NCBI RefSeq assembly: GCF_963455295.1
Contig: NZ_OY734020.1
Location: 3,410,001 to 3,474,000, forward strand
Direction: 5' to 3'
DNA length: 64,000 nucleotides
Source of the DNA: Candidatus Thiodiazotropha sp. CDECU1
GTDB taxonomy: Bacteria; Pseudomonadota; Gammaproteobacteria; Chromatiales; Chromatiaceae
The notes under the pieces: generated by a model
What the model was told of the DNA's origin: nothing
Database searches by the model: none
Seen by the model: the letters and a program-made list of their open reading frames with translations, nothing else
Program-made: the position numbers and the translations under genes
In this document: positions 47,775 through 57,418 of the stretch, in pieces
Position numbering within the stretch: the first letter of the stretch is position 1
Layout: every line of letters begins with the position of its first letter

Positions 47775-48251
47775 ATGAGCACTGAAATCAAACGCAGGAT
47801 CTTCCTCAAAAGATCGCTTGCAGCAGGCACGGTAGGCGTGGCTGCTGCCGCCGGTCTCCTGGCACCTCAACGGCTGCTTGCAGCTTGGAACAAAGAAGCC
47901 TTTGAAGCTAAAGAACTGCCAGCCGCATTGAATGCGCTGCTAGGTAGCTCTGATATGGCGGAGTCAGCCGATATCAACGTAAAGGCACCCGACATTGCAG
48001 AGAACGGCGCCGTGGTTCCGGTCACCGTCGATACCGGCATGGACGGTGTTGAATCGATTTCCATCATCGCCTCGAATAACCCGGTACCATTGGTAGCGAA
48101 CTTCGTTATGGGTGCTGGCGCGACAGGTTTTGTATCCACCCGTATCAAGATGGGCAAGACTGGCGATGTAATCGGCATTGTAAAGGCTGGCGGTAAGCTC
48201 CACAGCGCCAAGAAAGAAGTTAAAGTCACCATCGGTGGTTGTGGCGGTTGA
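47775..48251 (+). CDS. soxY: Sulfur-carrier subunit SoxY
   Basis: This 158-residue protein has a Tat signal (KRRIFLKRSLAAGTVGVAAA with Arg7-Arg8) and ends in GGCGG, whose Cys on the flexible arm binds sulfur intermediates in the periplasm. SoxY forms a heterodimer with SoxZ, encoded next. No other sox gene is near, which fits a Sox system without SoxCD in sulfur-storing bacteria. The ATG at 47775 has GGAGAG upstream. Confidence 0.97.
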   Translation: MSTEIKRRIFLKRSLAAGTVGVAAAAGLLAPQRLLAAWNKEAFEAKELPAALNALLGSSDMAESADINVKAPDIAENGAVVPVTVDTGMDGVESISIIASNNPVPLVANFVMGAGATGFVSTRIKMGKTGDVIGIVKAGGKLHSAKKEVKVTIGGCGG

Positions 48252-48297
48252 TCCCACTCGGACCAACCCCGGCTACAAAGTATACGAGGAATAGAAC

Positions 48298-48612
48298 ATG
48301 GCTAAATCGATTAAGATCCGCGCCAAAGAGAAAGGCGGCGTAACCACGGTCAAGGCCCTTATGACCCATCCCATGGAGACCGGTGGTCGCAAGGACAAAA
48401 AGACTGGTAAAAAGATACCTGCCCACTTCATCCAAGAGGTGGTATGTAAACATAAGGGCAATACGGTGATGACTGCGGAATGGAGCGGTGGCGTATCCAA
48501 GAACCCCTATATTTCATTTAAATTTACCGGCGGCGCCAAGGGTGATGAACTTGAACTCTCCTGGAGCGACAACAAAGGTGGCAGCGACAGCATGACAAGC
48601 GCCATCAAATAA
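48298..48612 (+). CDS. soxZ: Sulfur-carrier subunit SoxZ
   Basis: This 104-residue protein begins MAKSIKIRAKEKGGVTTVKALMTHPMETG-type SoxZ strands (about residues 1-30) and contains FIQEVVCKHKGNTVMTAEW and PYISFKFTGG. SoxZ folds as an Ig-like partner of SoxY. It lacks a signal and is co-exported with SoxY through the Tat signal. It is 46 bp after soxY with GAGGAA upstream and is followed by a terminator. Confidence 0.97.
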   Translation: MAKSIKIRAKEKGGVTTVKALMTHPMETGGRKDKKTGKKIPAHFIQEVVCKHKGNTVMTAEWSGGVSKNPYISFKFTGGAKGDELELSWSDNKGGSDSMTSAIK

Positions 48613-48635
48613 ACATCACTTGTTTAGATATGCGT

Positions 48636-48667
48636 AAAAAAGGACGCCCCTGGGCGTCCTTTTTTTA
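48636..48667 (+). terminator. Rho-independent terminator of soxYZ
   Basis: A 9-bp stem of AGGACGCCC and GGGCGTCCT (48641-48649, 48652-48660) is followed by seven T and preceded by A-rich sequence, so it may work in both directions. It lies 24 bp after soxZ and before the convergent acidic membrane-protein gene. Confidence 0.93.
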
Positions 48668-48704
48668 TTTAACCACCTATGTTGCTGCCCCATAGTAAGG
48701 AACG

Positions 48705-49743
48705 CTATTCCGGTTTTTTGTTTGCGGCATCCTCTTCCAACAACTTTGCCCACTCATCCTCCAATGATCCCGCTTCAGCCTCACCTGCATCCATTAAGGG
48801 TTCATCCGCGTCGGGGATTTCAATGTCGATCGTCTCCAGATCATCCACCAGGGACTCACCGGTTTCGCTCTGTGTATCCGCTTCTGCCGTCTGTTCTGAC
48901 TCCTCTATCATCTCGTCGGCAATCTCCATTACCTCGTCGATAATCTCTGAAACTTCCTCATCCGCCTCAGCCGCATCTTCATCCAAACTGGCATTTTCCT
49001 CAACATCTGCCGCTTGCGACACCTGTTCCACCGCTGCTGCACTCTCCTCAACACTCAAATCTGGTATATCTGTATCGCCTACCAGGTCTGAGACCATTTC
49101 ATCCACTGGCACATCATCCATCGGGGATTCGGTTACGGAAGAGGATTCGGCTGCACTCTCATCAACCTCGCCACTTTCTCCCGACCCTTCGGGGGTGGGG
49201 GACGCGGCTACTTGACTTGCGTCGGCACCACCAGCAAACATGGTCGAGTACTCATTCAACATTCTACCCATGGTATCCATGGTCACACGCAGCTCTTCGG
49301 ACAACCGCTCGTTTTCGGCTTTTAGACTGGTGATCTCCTCATTATCATCTGATTCTTGAGGAGAACTATCTACCGACCTAGGCACATCAAGCCCCTGATA
49401 ACCGAGAACAAGATTTTCCACATCCACATCAATCTGCTGTAGATGCAATTGATCATCCTTCATAAAACCATTGATGACATTTTGATAGAGCAACATCTCT
49501 GACTGCATCATGTTATGCAGGGTCTGATTCAATTCAGAGTCTTTATACTGGTAACGATCCTGTAAAAGTGCTTTCAAGCGTTGTTCACGTTTTGCCTTGT
49601 CGGTTTTAACCCGCTCAGCCAAATGGGCTGCGGCTTTTCTTATCCGGCCTTTTCGTAATAGGGTAAAAACCACTAACAGGCCACTCAAAACCAATAGACC
49701 GATCATCACCTCAATAACGATCATCGCTACCAGGGAGCTGACT

Positions 49744-49751
<8 letters not shown>
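48705..49751 (-). CDS. Acidic membrane protein with coiled coil, partner of the VWA protein
   Basis: This 348-residue protein has one N-terminal span (VAMIVIEVMIGLLVLSGLLVV), a basic helical part (about 30-70) and a coiled-coil segment (about 135-165), and then a very acidic, Glu/Asp/Ser-rich C-terminal half with low complexity. No family was recognised. Its start overlaps the VWA gene stop by 8 bp (or 14 bp with an earlier ATG), so the two are coupled. The anchor plus long cytoplasmic acidic tail suggest a scaffold that works with the VWA protein. Confidence 0.72.
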
Positions 49752-51645
<1,894 letters not shown>

Positions 51646-51781
51646 TTCGATGTCATCCCAGTTCTAAATCCAGAGTCAATATTATGACTTACAGCCGAAT
51701 ACCCTTATATGTCTATCGGCTGGACCGGGTAGCTCTTTAATTCCCATCGGGGATCTTCACCGACACGGTGACCGGACAATC

Positions 51782-52669
51782 TCAGGGGCTTTCGCGGTAG
51801 GGTGACTCGGCCCCATCCGGTTGTATATGAAAGCGTTTATAGGACCACTGATATTGGGAAGGTAACTGGCGGACAATCGACTCCACACCCTGATTCAGCA
51901 CACTTGCCGCCAGCATCGGATCCTCGGCCCCAATCCTCTCATCTGCCGGCAGATAGTGAATGTGGTAACCACGACCGGCAGATAGCCGCTCGACATAGGC
52001 AAAAATCACCTTCGCACCCGTCTTCCTGGCCAATCGATTGGTGAGTAACATGGTCAAAGCCGGCACCCCAAACAGAGGGGCGAAAACAGCACCTGTAGCG
52101 GATCTTGGCTGTTGATCAGGCAGTATGCAGGTGACGCCACCTCTTATCAGTGCCTGGTATATTCGCTTGACTCCCGAGGTGTCCGTCGGTACCAGCTCCG
52201 CCCCGCTACGTTCTCTGGCCTGCTTCACAATAGTCTCGTAGGCACGGTTTCTCGGAGGACGATAGAGGGAAGTCACCTGTTCATGGGTCGGCAGTTCCAA
52301 GCCTAGTATTTCCCAACAACCCAGATGCGGTGTAAGGATTATCAGGCCCTGCCCTCGCTCTCTCTCAAGCAGCTCTGAACCACTTACCTGTTGAATCATT
52401 CCCAATACACGTTCAATGGGAGTGAACCACACAGCAGCCATTTCCATCAACGTGGCACCCATCTGTCGAATCGACCTGTCGCGCAACCGCCTCAATTCCG
52501 TATCCGACTTTTCAGGAAAACAGAGCGCAAGGTTTTTCTCCGTTATGCGTCGTTCCCGATTCGGTAACCAGATAAAAACACGGCCTAACAGATGACCAAT
52601 CAGATGCAGCCACTTCAGCGGCAAATAACCGAAAAGTCGCCATAAAGGAAAAATAGGGTGCTTTGACAT
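51782..52669 (-). CDS. Lipid A lauroyl/myristoyl acyltransferase family protein
   Basis: This 295-residue LpxL/HtrB-family protein has the catalytic H-x4-E in LTPHLGCWEILG near residue 113, LYRPPRNRAYETIVKQARE and LPDQQPRSATGAVFAPLFG. It would add a secondary acyl chain to lipid A at the inner membrane. The start is taken as the ATG at 52669 (MSKHPIFPLWR), which matches the usual family N-terminus; an ATG at 52714 lengthens it by 15 residues. Neither has a strong ribosome site. Confidence 0.88.
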   Translation of the reverse strand: MSKHPIFPLWRLFGYLPLKWLHLIGHLLGRVFIWLPNRERRITEKNLALCFPEKSDTELRRLRDRSIRQMGATLMEMAAVWFTPIERVLGMIQQVSGSELLERERGQGLIILTPHLGCWEILGLELPTHEQVTSLYRPPRNRAYETIVKQARERSGAELVPTDTSGVKRIYQALIRGGVTCILPDQQPRSATGAVFAPLFGVPALTMLLTNRLARKTGAKVIFAYVERLSAGRGYHIHYLPADERIGAEDPMLAASVLNQGVESIVRQLPSQYQWSYKRFHIQPDGAESPYRESP

Positions 52670-52836
52670 GATCACAAGATTGTACACAAATTCATTAACC
52701 AACCTGAATATCATAGGCGTAGATATTCATATCAAATCATCCCGACATCATGCGGGCTTGAAGATTGCTTTCATAGCCAAAACATCTAACATGTAGTGTT
52801 ATGATCCATGAATAAAAAACCGATAGGATATTTCCC

Positions 52837-53265
52837 ATGAGCGACCCTCTGCTGCATAACCTTACACCACAACAGGCTTGGCAATTAATGCAGGACGATC
52901 CACGTACTGTGCTGGTCGATATCAGGTCCAGCATGGAATTTCTCTTTGTCGGCCATCCTAAGGGGGCTGTGCATGTACCTTGGATTGATGAACCGGATTG
53001 GACGGTTAATCCTCATTTTGTCACCGACATAAGAAAACTCCTTCTGGGCGGGAGTATCTGCACCATCGATGAAGGCTGTGCCCCCGTTGTCCTCATCTGC
53101 CGCAGTGGCAAACGATCCCTTGAAGCCGGCAAGGCACTCCTGGATGGTGGCTTTATTCGCGTGTTTCACATCGATGAGGGGTTTGAAGGTGATCTCGATG
53201 ACGACCATCACCGCAGCACTACGGGGGGTTGGCGTTACCATGGTCTACCTTGGGAACAGTGCTGA
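52837..53265 (+). CDS. Rhodanese-like sulfurtransferase
   Basis: This 142-residue single-domain rhodanese has the active-site loop CRSGKRS (Cys88), VLVDIRSSMEF near residue 26 and a family-typical GAVHVPW. It carries sulfane sulfur and could serve cytoplasmic sulfur relay in this sulfur oxidiser, but no partner is adjacent. It is divergent from the acyltransferase gene and convergent with yadH. Confidence 0.9.
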   Translation: MSDPLLHNLTPQQAWQLMQDDPRTVLVDIRSSMEFLFVGHPKGAVHVPWIDEPDWTVNPHFVTDIRKLLLGGSICTIDEGCAPVVLICRSGKRSLEAGKALLDGGFIRVFHIDEGFEGDLDDDHHRSTTGGWRYHGLPWEQC

Positions 53266-53295
53266 ACATTACACCCCACACCCTGTGTCTACCCA

Positions 53296-54072
53296 TCAGT
53301 CTTTAATGCCGACACCACGGGAGAGTAGTACCAGGCTGAATCCTGTCAACAAGACGATAAATCCCAGAATAATCATCAATGCCAGGGTCACATCGATATC
53401 GGAGACACCCAGGATGCCGAAACGGAACGTGTTGACCATGTAGAGCACCGGATTCGCCAGGGACAACTTTTGCCATATCTCCGGAAGCAGTTGTATGGAG
53501 TAAAACACCCCGCCAAGATAGGTCAGTGGCGTCAACACAAAGGTCGGCACTATGGATATATCATCGAAGCTTTTGGCATACACTGCATTGATGAAACCCG
53601 CCAAGGCAAACAGGATGGATGTAAGCACAAACACCAGCAAGGTCAAAGCATAACTGTTGATGCTGAGATCGGTGAAGAACAGGGAGATTATAGTGACCAA
53701 CACGCCGACCATGGTACCACGGGCGACACCACCGACCACATAGCCACTCAGTACCACCCAATGAGGGACAGGGGCAATCAGCAGCTCCTCGATATAGTGC
53801 TGCAATTTGGTGCCAAAAAAGGATGACACCACATTCGCATAGGAGTTCTGGATCACCGCCATCAGGATAAGACCCGGAACGATAAAATCGATATAGCGAT
53901 AGCCATCCATCTCACCGATTCGATCACCGATCAATTTGCCGAAGATGACAAAATAGAGGGTGGTGGTTATTGCCGGCGGCAGCAGTGTCTGCACCCAGAT
54001 GCGCATGAAGCGCAACACTTCCTTCGTAATGATGGTCTGAAATGCGATACGGTAGATCCGCCAGCTATTCAT
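53296..54072 (-). CDS. yadH: ABC-2 type transporter permease, YadH-like
   Basis: This 258-residue permease has about six spans and the ABC-2 signature region EELLIAPVPHWVVLSGYVVGG, and an N-terminus (KEVLRFMRIWVQTLLPP) closely like YadH of E. coli. It pairs with the ATPase encoded upstream, whose stop it overlaps by 8 bp. The exported substrate of YadGH is not known. Confidence 0.88.
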   Translation of the reverse strand: MNSWRIYRIAFQTIITKEVLRFMRIWVQTLLPPAITTTLYFVIFGKLIGDRIGEMDGYRYIDFIVPGLILMAVIQNSYANVVSSFFGTKLQHYIEELLIAPVPHWVVLSGYVVGGVARGTMVGVLVTIISLFFTDLSINSYALTLLVFVLTSILFALAGFINAVYAKSFDDISIVPTFVLTPLTYLGGVFYSIQLLPEIWQKLSLANPVLYMVNTFRFGILGVSDIDVTLALMIILGFIVLLTGFSLVLLSRGVGIKD

Positions 54073-55042
54073 CGTTTCCTACCCGCTGCTGCTTGGATCG
54101 GTCGACCAGGTCGACAAACATCTGTTCCAAACGATTTTGTTTGTTGCGCATGCTGACGACTTCGATTCCCTGTTGCGAGAGTTGCTGGAACAACTGATTC
54201 ATACTCTGGTCACGCACAACTTCCACTTCAATGATTTCACTATCGACCAATGTGGCACGATACTCCTGCAGATCGGGCAGCCTGCTGACCGGTGATGCCA
54301 GGTTGAGCAGGAATACCTCGGTATGCAGTTGACTCAGCAATCTCGACATACTGGTCTGTTCGACGATTCGCCCATGATCAATGATGGCAATATTGCGACA
54401 CAGGCTCTCCGCCTCTTCCAGATAGTGGGTGGTCAGAATAATGGTCGTCCCCTGTTGATTGATCTCGCGCATGAAACTCCACATCGAGCGACGAATTTCG
54501 ATATCGACACCAGCGGTCGGCTCATCAAGAATCAACAGTCTGGGCTGATGCACCAGGGCCCTGGCAATCATCAAGCGACGCTTCATCCCCCCTGAGAGCC
54601 ATCTAGCCTGGGTGTTGCGTTTTTCCCATAACCCCAATCTTTGCAAAGCCGCCTCGGCCCGTTGGAATGCCGGCTTTCGCGGGATCCCATAATAGCCTGC
54701 CTGATTGACCAGGATCTCCACCACCGGTTCCCACATGTTGAAATTGAACTCCTGGGGTACCAGGCCGAGCAGAGACTTCGCCTGATCCTTCTCAAGATCC
54801 AGATCATGGCCATAGATCACGACCTCACCAGCGCTCTTATTGATCAGCGAGGCAATGATGCTGATAGCGGTGGACTTGCCGGCACCATTCGGTCCCAAGA
54901 GGGCGAAAAAGTCCCCCTCTTCAACCTTGAGATCGATGCCTTTTAAGGCCTCAAAGCCGTTGCGGTAGGTCTTGTGGAGATTATTGATTACGAGGGCAGT
55001 CACATCAGAGGTTAGCCTAGGCGGTTCTGTACATCCATCCAT
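54065..55042 (-). CDS. yadG: ABC transporter ATP-binding protein, YadG-like
   Basis: This 325-residue ATPase has Walker A GPNGAGKST near residue 54, signature LSGGMKRR near residue 153 and Walker B LLILDEPTAGVD. It matches the YadG type that pairs with YadH. The frame's ATG at 55042 overlaps parA by 31 bp; a GTG at 55003 is an alternative start giving VTALVINNLHKTY. Overlap with parA and yadH indicates one operon with the CYTH-CHAD gene. Confidence 0.88.
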   Translation of the reverse strand: MDGCTEPPRLTSDVTALVINNLHKTYRNGFEALKGIDLKVEEGDFFALLGPNGAGKSTAISIIASLINKSAGEVVIYGHDLDLEKDQAKSLLGLVPQEFNFNMWEPVVEILVNQAGYYGIPRKPAFQRAEAALQRLGLWEKRNTQARWLSGGMKRRLMIARALVHQPRLLILDEPTAGVDIEIRRSMWSFMREINQQGTTIILTTHYLEEAESLCRNIAIIDHGRIVEQTSMSRLLSQLHTEVFLLNLASPVSRLPDLQEYRATLVDSEIIEVEVVRDQSMNQLFQQLSQQGIEVVSMRNKQNRLEQMFVDLVDRSKQQRVGNDE

Positions 55043-55755
55043 AGTGCCTGGTAGGCGCTGGCGGCAAAACAGTTGGGCGAAAACGCCTGCACCGGCATCC
55101 GATGGATTCCCATCTTCTCGACATCGCTGGCATAGGGGATCTGTGCCTGCAACAGTTCACCGTGAGCGTCCGGGAAATTCCTCATTATATCCAGATGCAT
55201 ACGCTTACGTCGATCCGCCATGGAAAAGAAAGGCATTAACTTCAATCCGGTGATGCGGTGGCCTTGCAGAAAATCGAGAAGCTGTTGGTAGGTGCGCAAC
55301 GAAAGTGTGGTGGGTATCAAGGGCAACAGCAGCCCCTCGGCGGCACGGAAGATATTCTCCGAAACCAGTGAAATACTCGGCGGGCAATCAAGGAACACAT
55401 AGTCATAGTTTTTTGAAAGGGGGCGCAACAGCTTCAGCAGCTGCTTGGTGGGTTTCTTCGCATCCTCCAGTCGCAGATCCATATTGCGATAGGAGAAGTC
55501 GGCAGGCAGCATATCGAGATTCTCAAAATCTGTCGCCTTGACCACATCGTCCAGGTCGAACTTACCCTTGATAAGCTTTTTACTGCCCTTTACCTTCGCT
55601 TGAATACGAAAATAGAAGGTCGCGGCTGCCTGGGGATCCAAGTCCCAAATCAGGGTGCGATAACCCTGTTTAGCAGCGAGATAGGAGAGATTGACTGCGG
55701 TCGCAGTCTTACCAACCCCGCCCTTGATATTGTAGACGCCGATGATATGCATCAT
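55012..55755 (-). CDS. Orphan ParA/MinD-family ATPase
   Basis: This 247-residue ATPase has the deviant Walker A KGGVGKT (residues 11-17), switch DLDPQAAAT and LDCPPSISLVSENIF. The signature lysine is kept, so it can form ATP sandwich dimers that bind DNA non-specifically in this family. No ParB, replication or chemotaxis gene is adjacent. It overlaps the CYTH-CHAD gene by 4 bp (ATGA), so they are made together. A role in positioning a cytoplasmic cargo such as polyphosphate is inference. Confidence 0.88.
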   Translation of the reverse strand: MMHIIGVYNIKGGVGKTATAVNLSYLAAKQGYRTLIWDLDPQAAATFYFRIQAKVKGSKKLIKGKFDLDDVVKATDFENLDMLPADFSYRNMDLRLEDAKKPTKQLLKLLRPLSKNYDYVFLDCPPSISLVSENIFRAAEGLLLPLIPTTLSLRTYQQLLDFLQGHRITGLKLMPFFSMADRRKRMHLDIMRNFPDAHGELLQAQIPYASDVEKMGIHRMPVQAFSPNCFAASAYQALWMDVQNRLG

Positions 55756-57296
55756 CTCACCCCAAACAGCTGATGAAAGGCGTTTTGTTTCGACTCGCTG
55801 CTGAAATCGGCAAACAGATCAACAAAGGCATCCCTGGCCTGCTGCTGTCTCTCCAAAAGCCTGCCAACGAGAATGCCCATGGCCATCAGTGCACTGGCTG
55901 GCGCCCCCTCTTGCATCATCTGTGCACCAAACTTCTCCAATGATTTTGCCTGTACTTCCAGGTCCTGGAACTCCCCAAGATTATCAAGGATCACCTTCAA
56001 TGACCTGATCAGCCCACGGATTGCCGGCTTGGGGTATAGGCTCTGAAAGAACTCCATTAAATAGCGTAGTTTTTTACAATCCTTGCGGAGTTCGTGCAGT
56101 TGCTCAGCGGGTGAATCATGGCCGATGCCGATACCATCCTTGAGTACCCTCTTGTGGAGTTTCCCGATGCGCTTATCGGCCAACTCTACTGTCGGACGCA
56201 TGGCGTTTGGAGCCTGCGAACTATCCACCCCTGAATCCTGCAACCAGCTACGCCAGGCCTTCAGGGACTTTCTGAAATGAGGTGAGTTGATTTTCTTCAC
56301 CAGCTCGGCTTGGGCCTGCTTGTGGTGTTGCTGCAGAAAGGTGTGAAAAGGATCGAGATCATCTTGAACCATCTTTGGCAGGGAGGCCTGATAATCGGGA
56401 TATTGCAACAGATAGACATCCAGATCCCTTGTCTCCCCGGTTATTTGTCCAATCCAGCCAAAAGCCTGCTTGAATGGCGCCAGCTGTTGCACATCGAACA
56501 CCCCTTTTATCTGGCTCATAGCCGAACGGGTACGCCGGGTGGCAACCCGCAAATCGTGGAGAAACTCGCTGTCCAGATTCGCCCTGGTGCCATCCACATT
56601 GGCTTCCAGGGTATCCAGCAGATTCAGCATGATCTGGCGGGCCGTTTCATGCGCAGGGGCATCCGGATCGAGCCTGAAATTGAGCTTGGAGCTGTAATCG
56701 CCCGGTTTGCGCTCCACACCCAGCAATGCGTCATGGTACAGACTCTGCTCCGACAGTCTGAGTTTGAGTGATGCGAACTGTTGTTTAAGCTTCAGGAAAT
56801 CACTCTCATAGCCCTTTAACGGCTGCAGCACAATCCGGCCATCCAGGTCACCCTTTAACCTGCCCTTGACCGCGCTGAATTGATTCTTCTGCAGGATGAC
56901 TCTGACAACCGTCTTCTCATCGGCATCGAGAATACGCAAGGTATGTCGCTGCTGATTGATATGCACCATGGGTAGCAAGACACGCATCTCCAACACCGGC
57001 ACCAGGCGCTCCCGGACCGGGCCAGCGGGGATATCCTGGCTGAACCCTGGGGCTGATTCGATGGCTTGGCAGTGAGATTTTTTTTTATCCACCCAACACA
57101 GTTTATTTTGCTCGCCCTGCTCGTAGCGCAACTCTCCCCCCGCCTGCCAGACGCGCCAGTCGAAACTGTCGTAATAGGTCTGCTTTACCTTAACCGGGGT
57201 ATCTTCCAACAATGGATAGGATTCAGAAAGTATTCGCTTGAATCCTTCGAAATCGAGCTCTTCAGGCAATAGATAGGTAAGTGGGTGTTGTGCCAT
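55752..57296 (-). CDS. CYTH-like and CHAD domain protein
   Basis: The 514-residue protein has a degenerate CYTH-like N-terminal domain (about 1-200) without the ExExK motif of active triphosphatases. A C-terminal CHAD domain (about 220-500) follows, with paired basic motifs EFLHDLRVATRRTRS and EQLHELRKDCKKLRYL. CHAD domains bind polyphosphate and localise to polyphosphate granules. Loss of ExExK suggests binding rather than hydrolysis. The ATG follows GAGG. It is the first gene of the operon with parA and yadGH. Confidence 0.88.
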   Translation of the reverse strand: MAQHPLTYLLPEELDFEGFKRILSESYPLLEDTPVKVKQTYYDSFDWRVWQAGGELRYEQGEQNKLCWVDKKKSHCQAIESAPGFSQDIPAGPVRERLVPVLEMRVLLPMVHINQQRHTLRILDADEKTVVRVILQKNQFSAVKGRLKGDLDGRIVLQPLKGYESDFLKLKQQFASLKLRLSEQSLYHDALLGVERKPGDYSSKLNFRLDPDAPAHETARQIMLNLLDTLEANVDGTRANLDSEFLHDLRVATRRTRSAMSQIKGVFDVQQLAPFKQAFGWIGQITGETRDLDVYLLQYPDYQASLPKMVQDDLDPFHTFLQQHHKQAQAELVKKINSPHFRKSLKAWRSWLQDSGVDSSQAPNAMRPTVELADKRIGKLHKRVLKDGIGIGHDSPAEQLHELRKDCKKLRYLMEFFQSLYPKPAIRGLIRSLKVILDNLGEFQDLEVQAKSLEKFGAQMMQEGAPASALMAMGILVGRLLERQQQARDAFVDLFADFSSESKQNAFHQLFGVR

Positions 57297-57418
57297 TGGG
57301 CAACCTCAAATTCAACTAGCCAAGAGATTAACTGACCCGGCTCGATGTGACAAATACCAGGATCAGAACCATTCCCTCCTTACCTCCTCTCTTCCGCTAT
57401 AATCAACCTCCTCATCTA

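Noticed and set aside
48679-49215. 178-codon Ser-rich plus-strand frame
   Set aside because: Shadow of the acidic tail of the minus-strand membrane protein (Glu/Asp codons read as Ser).
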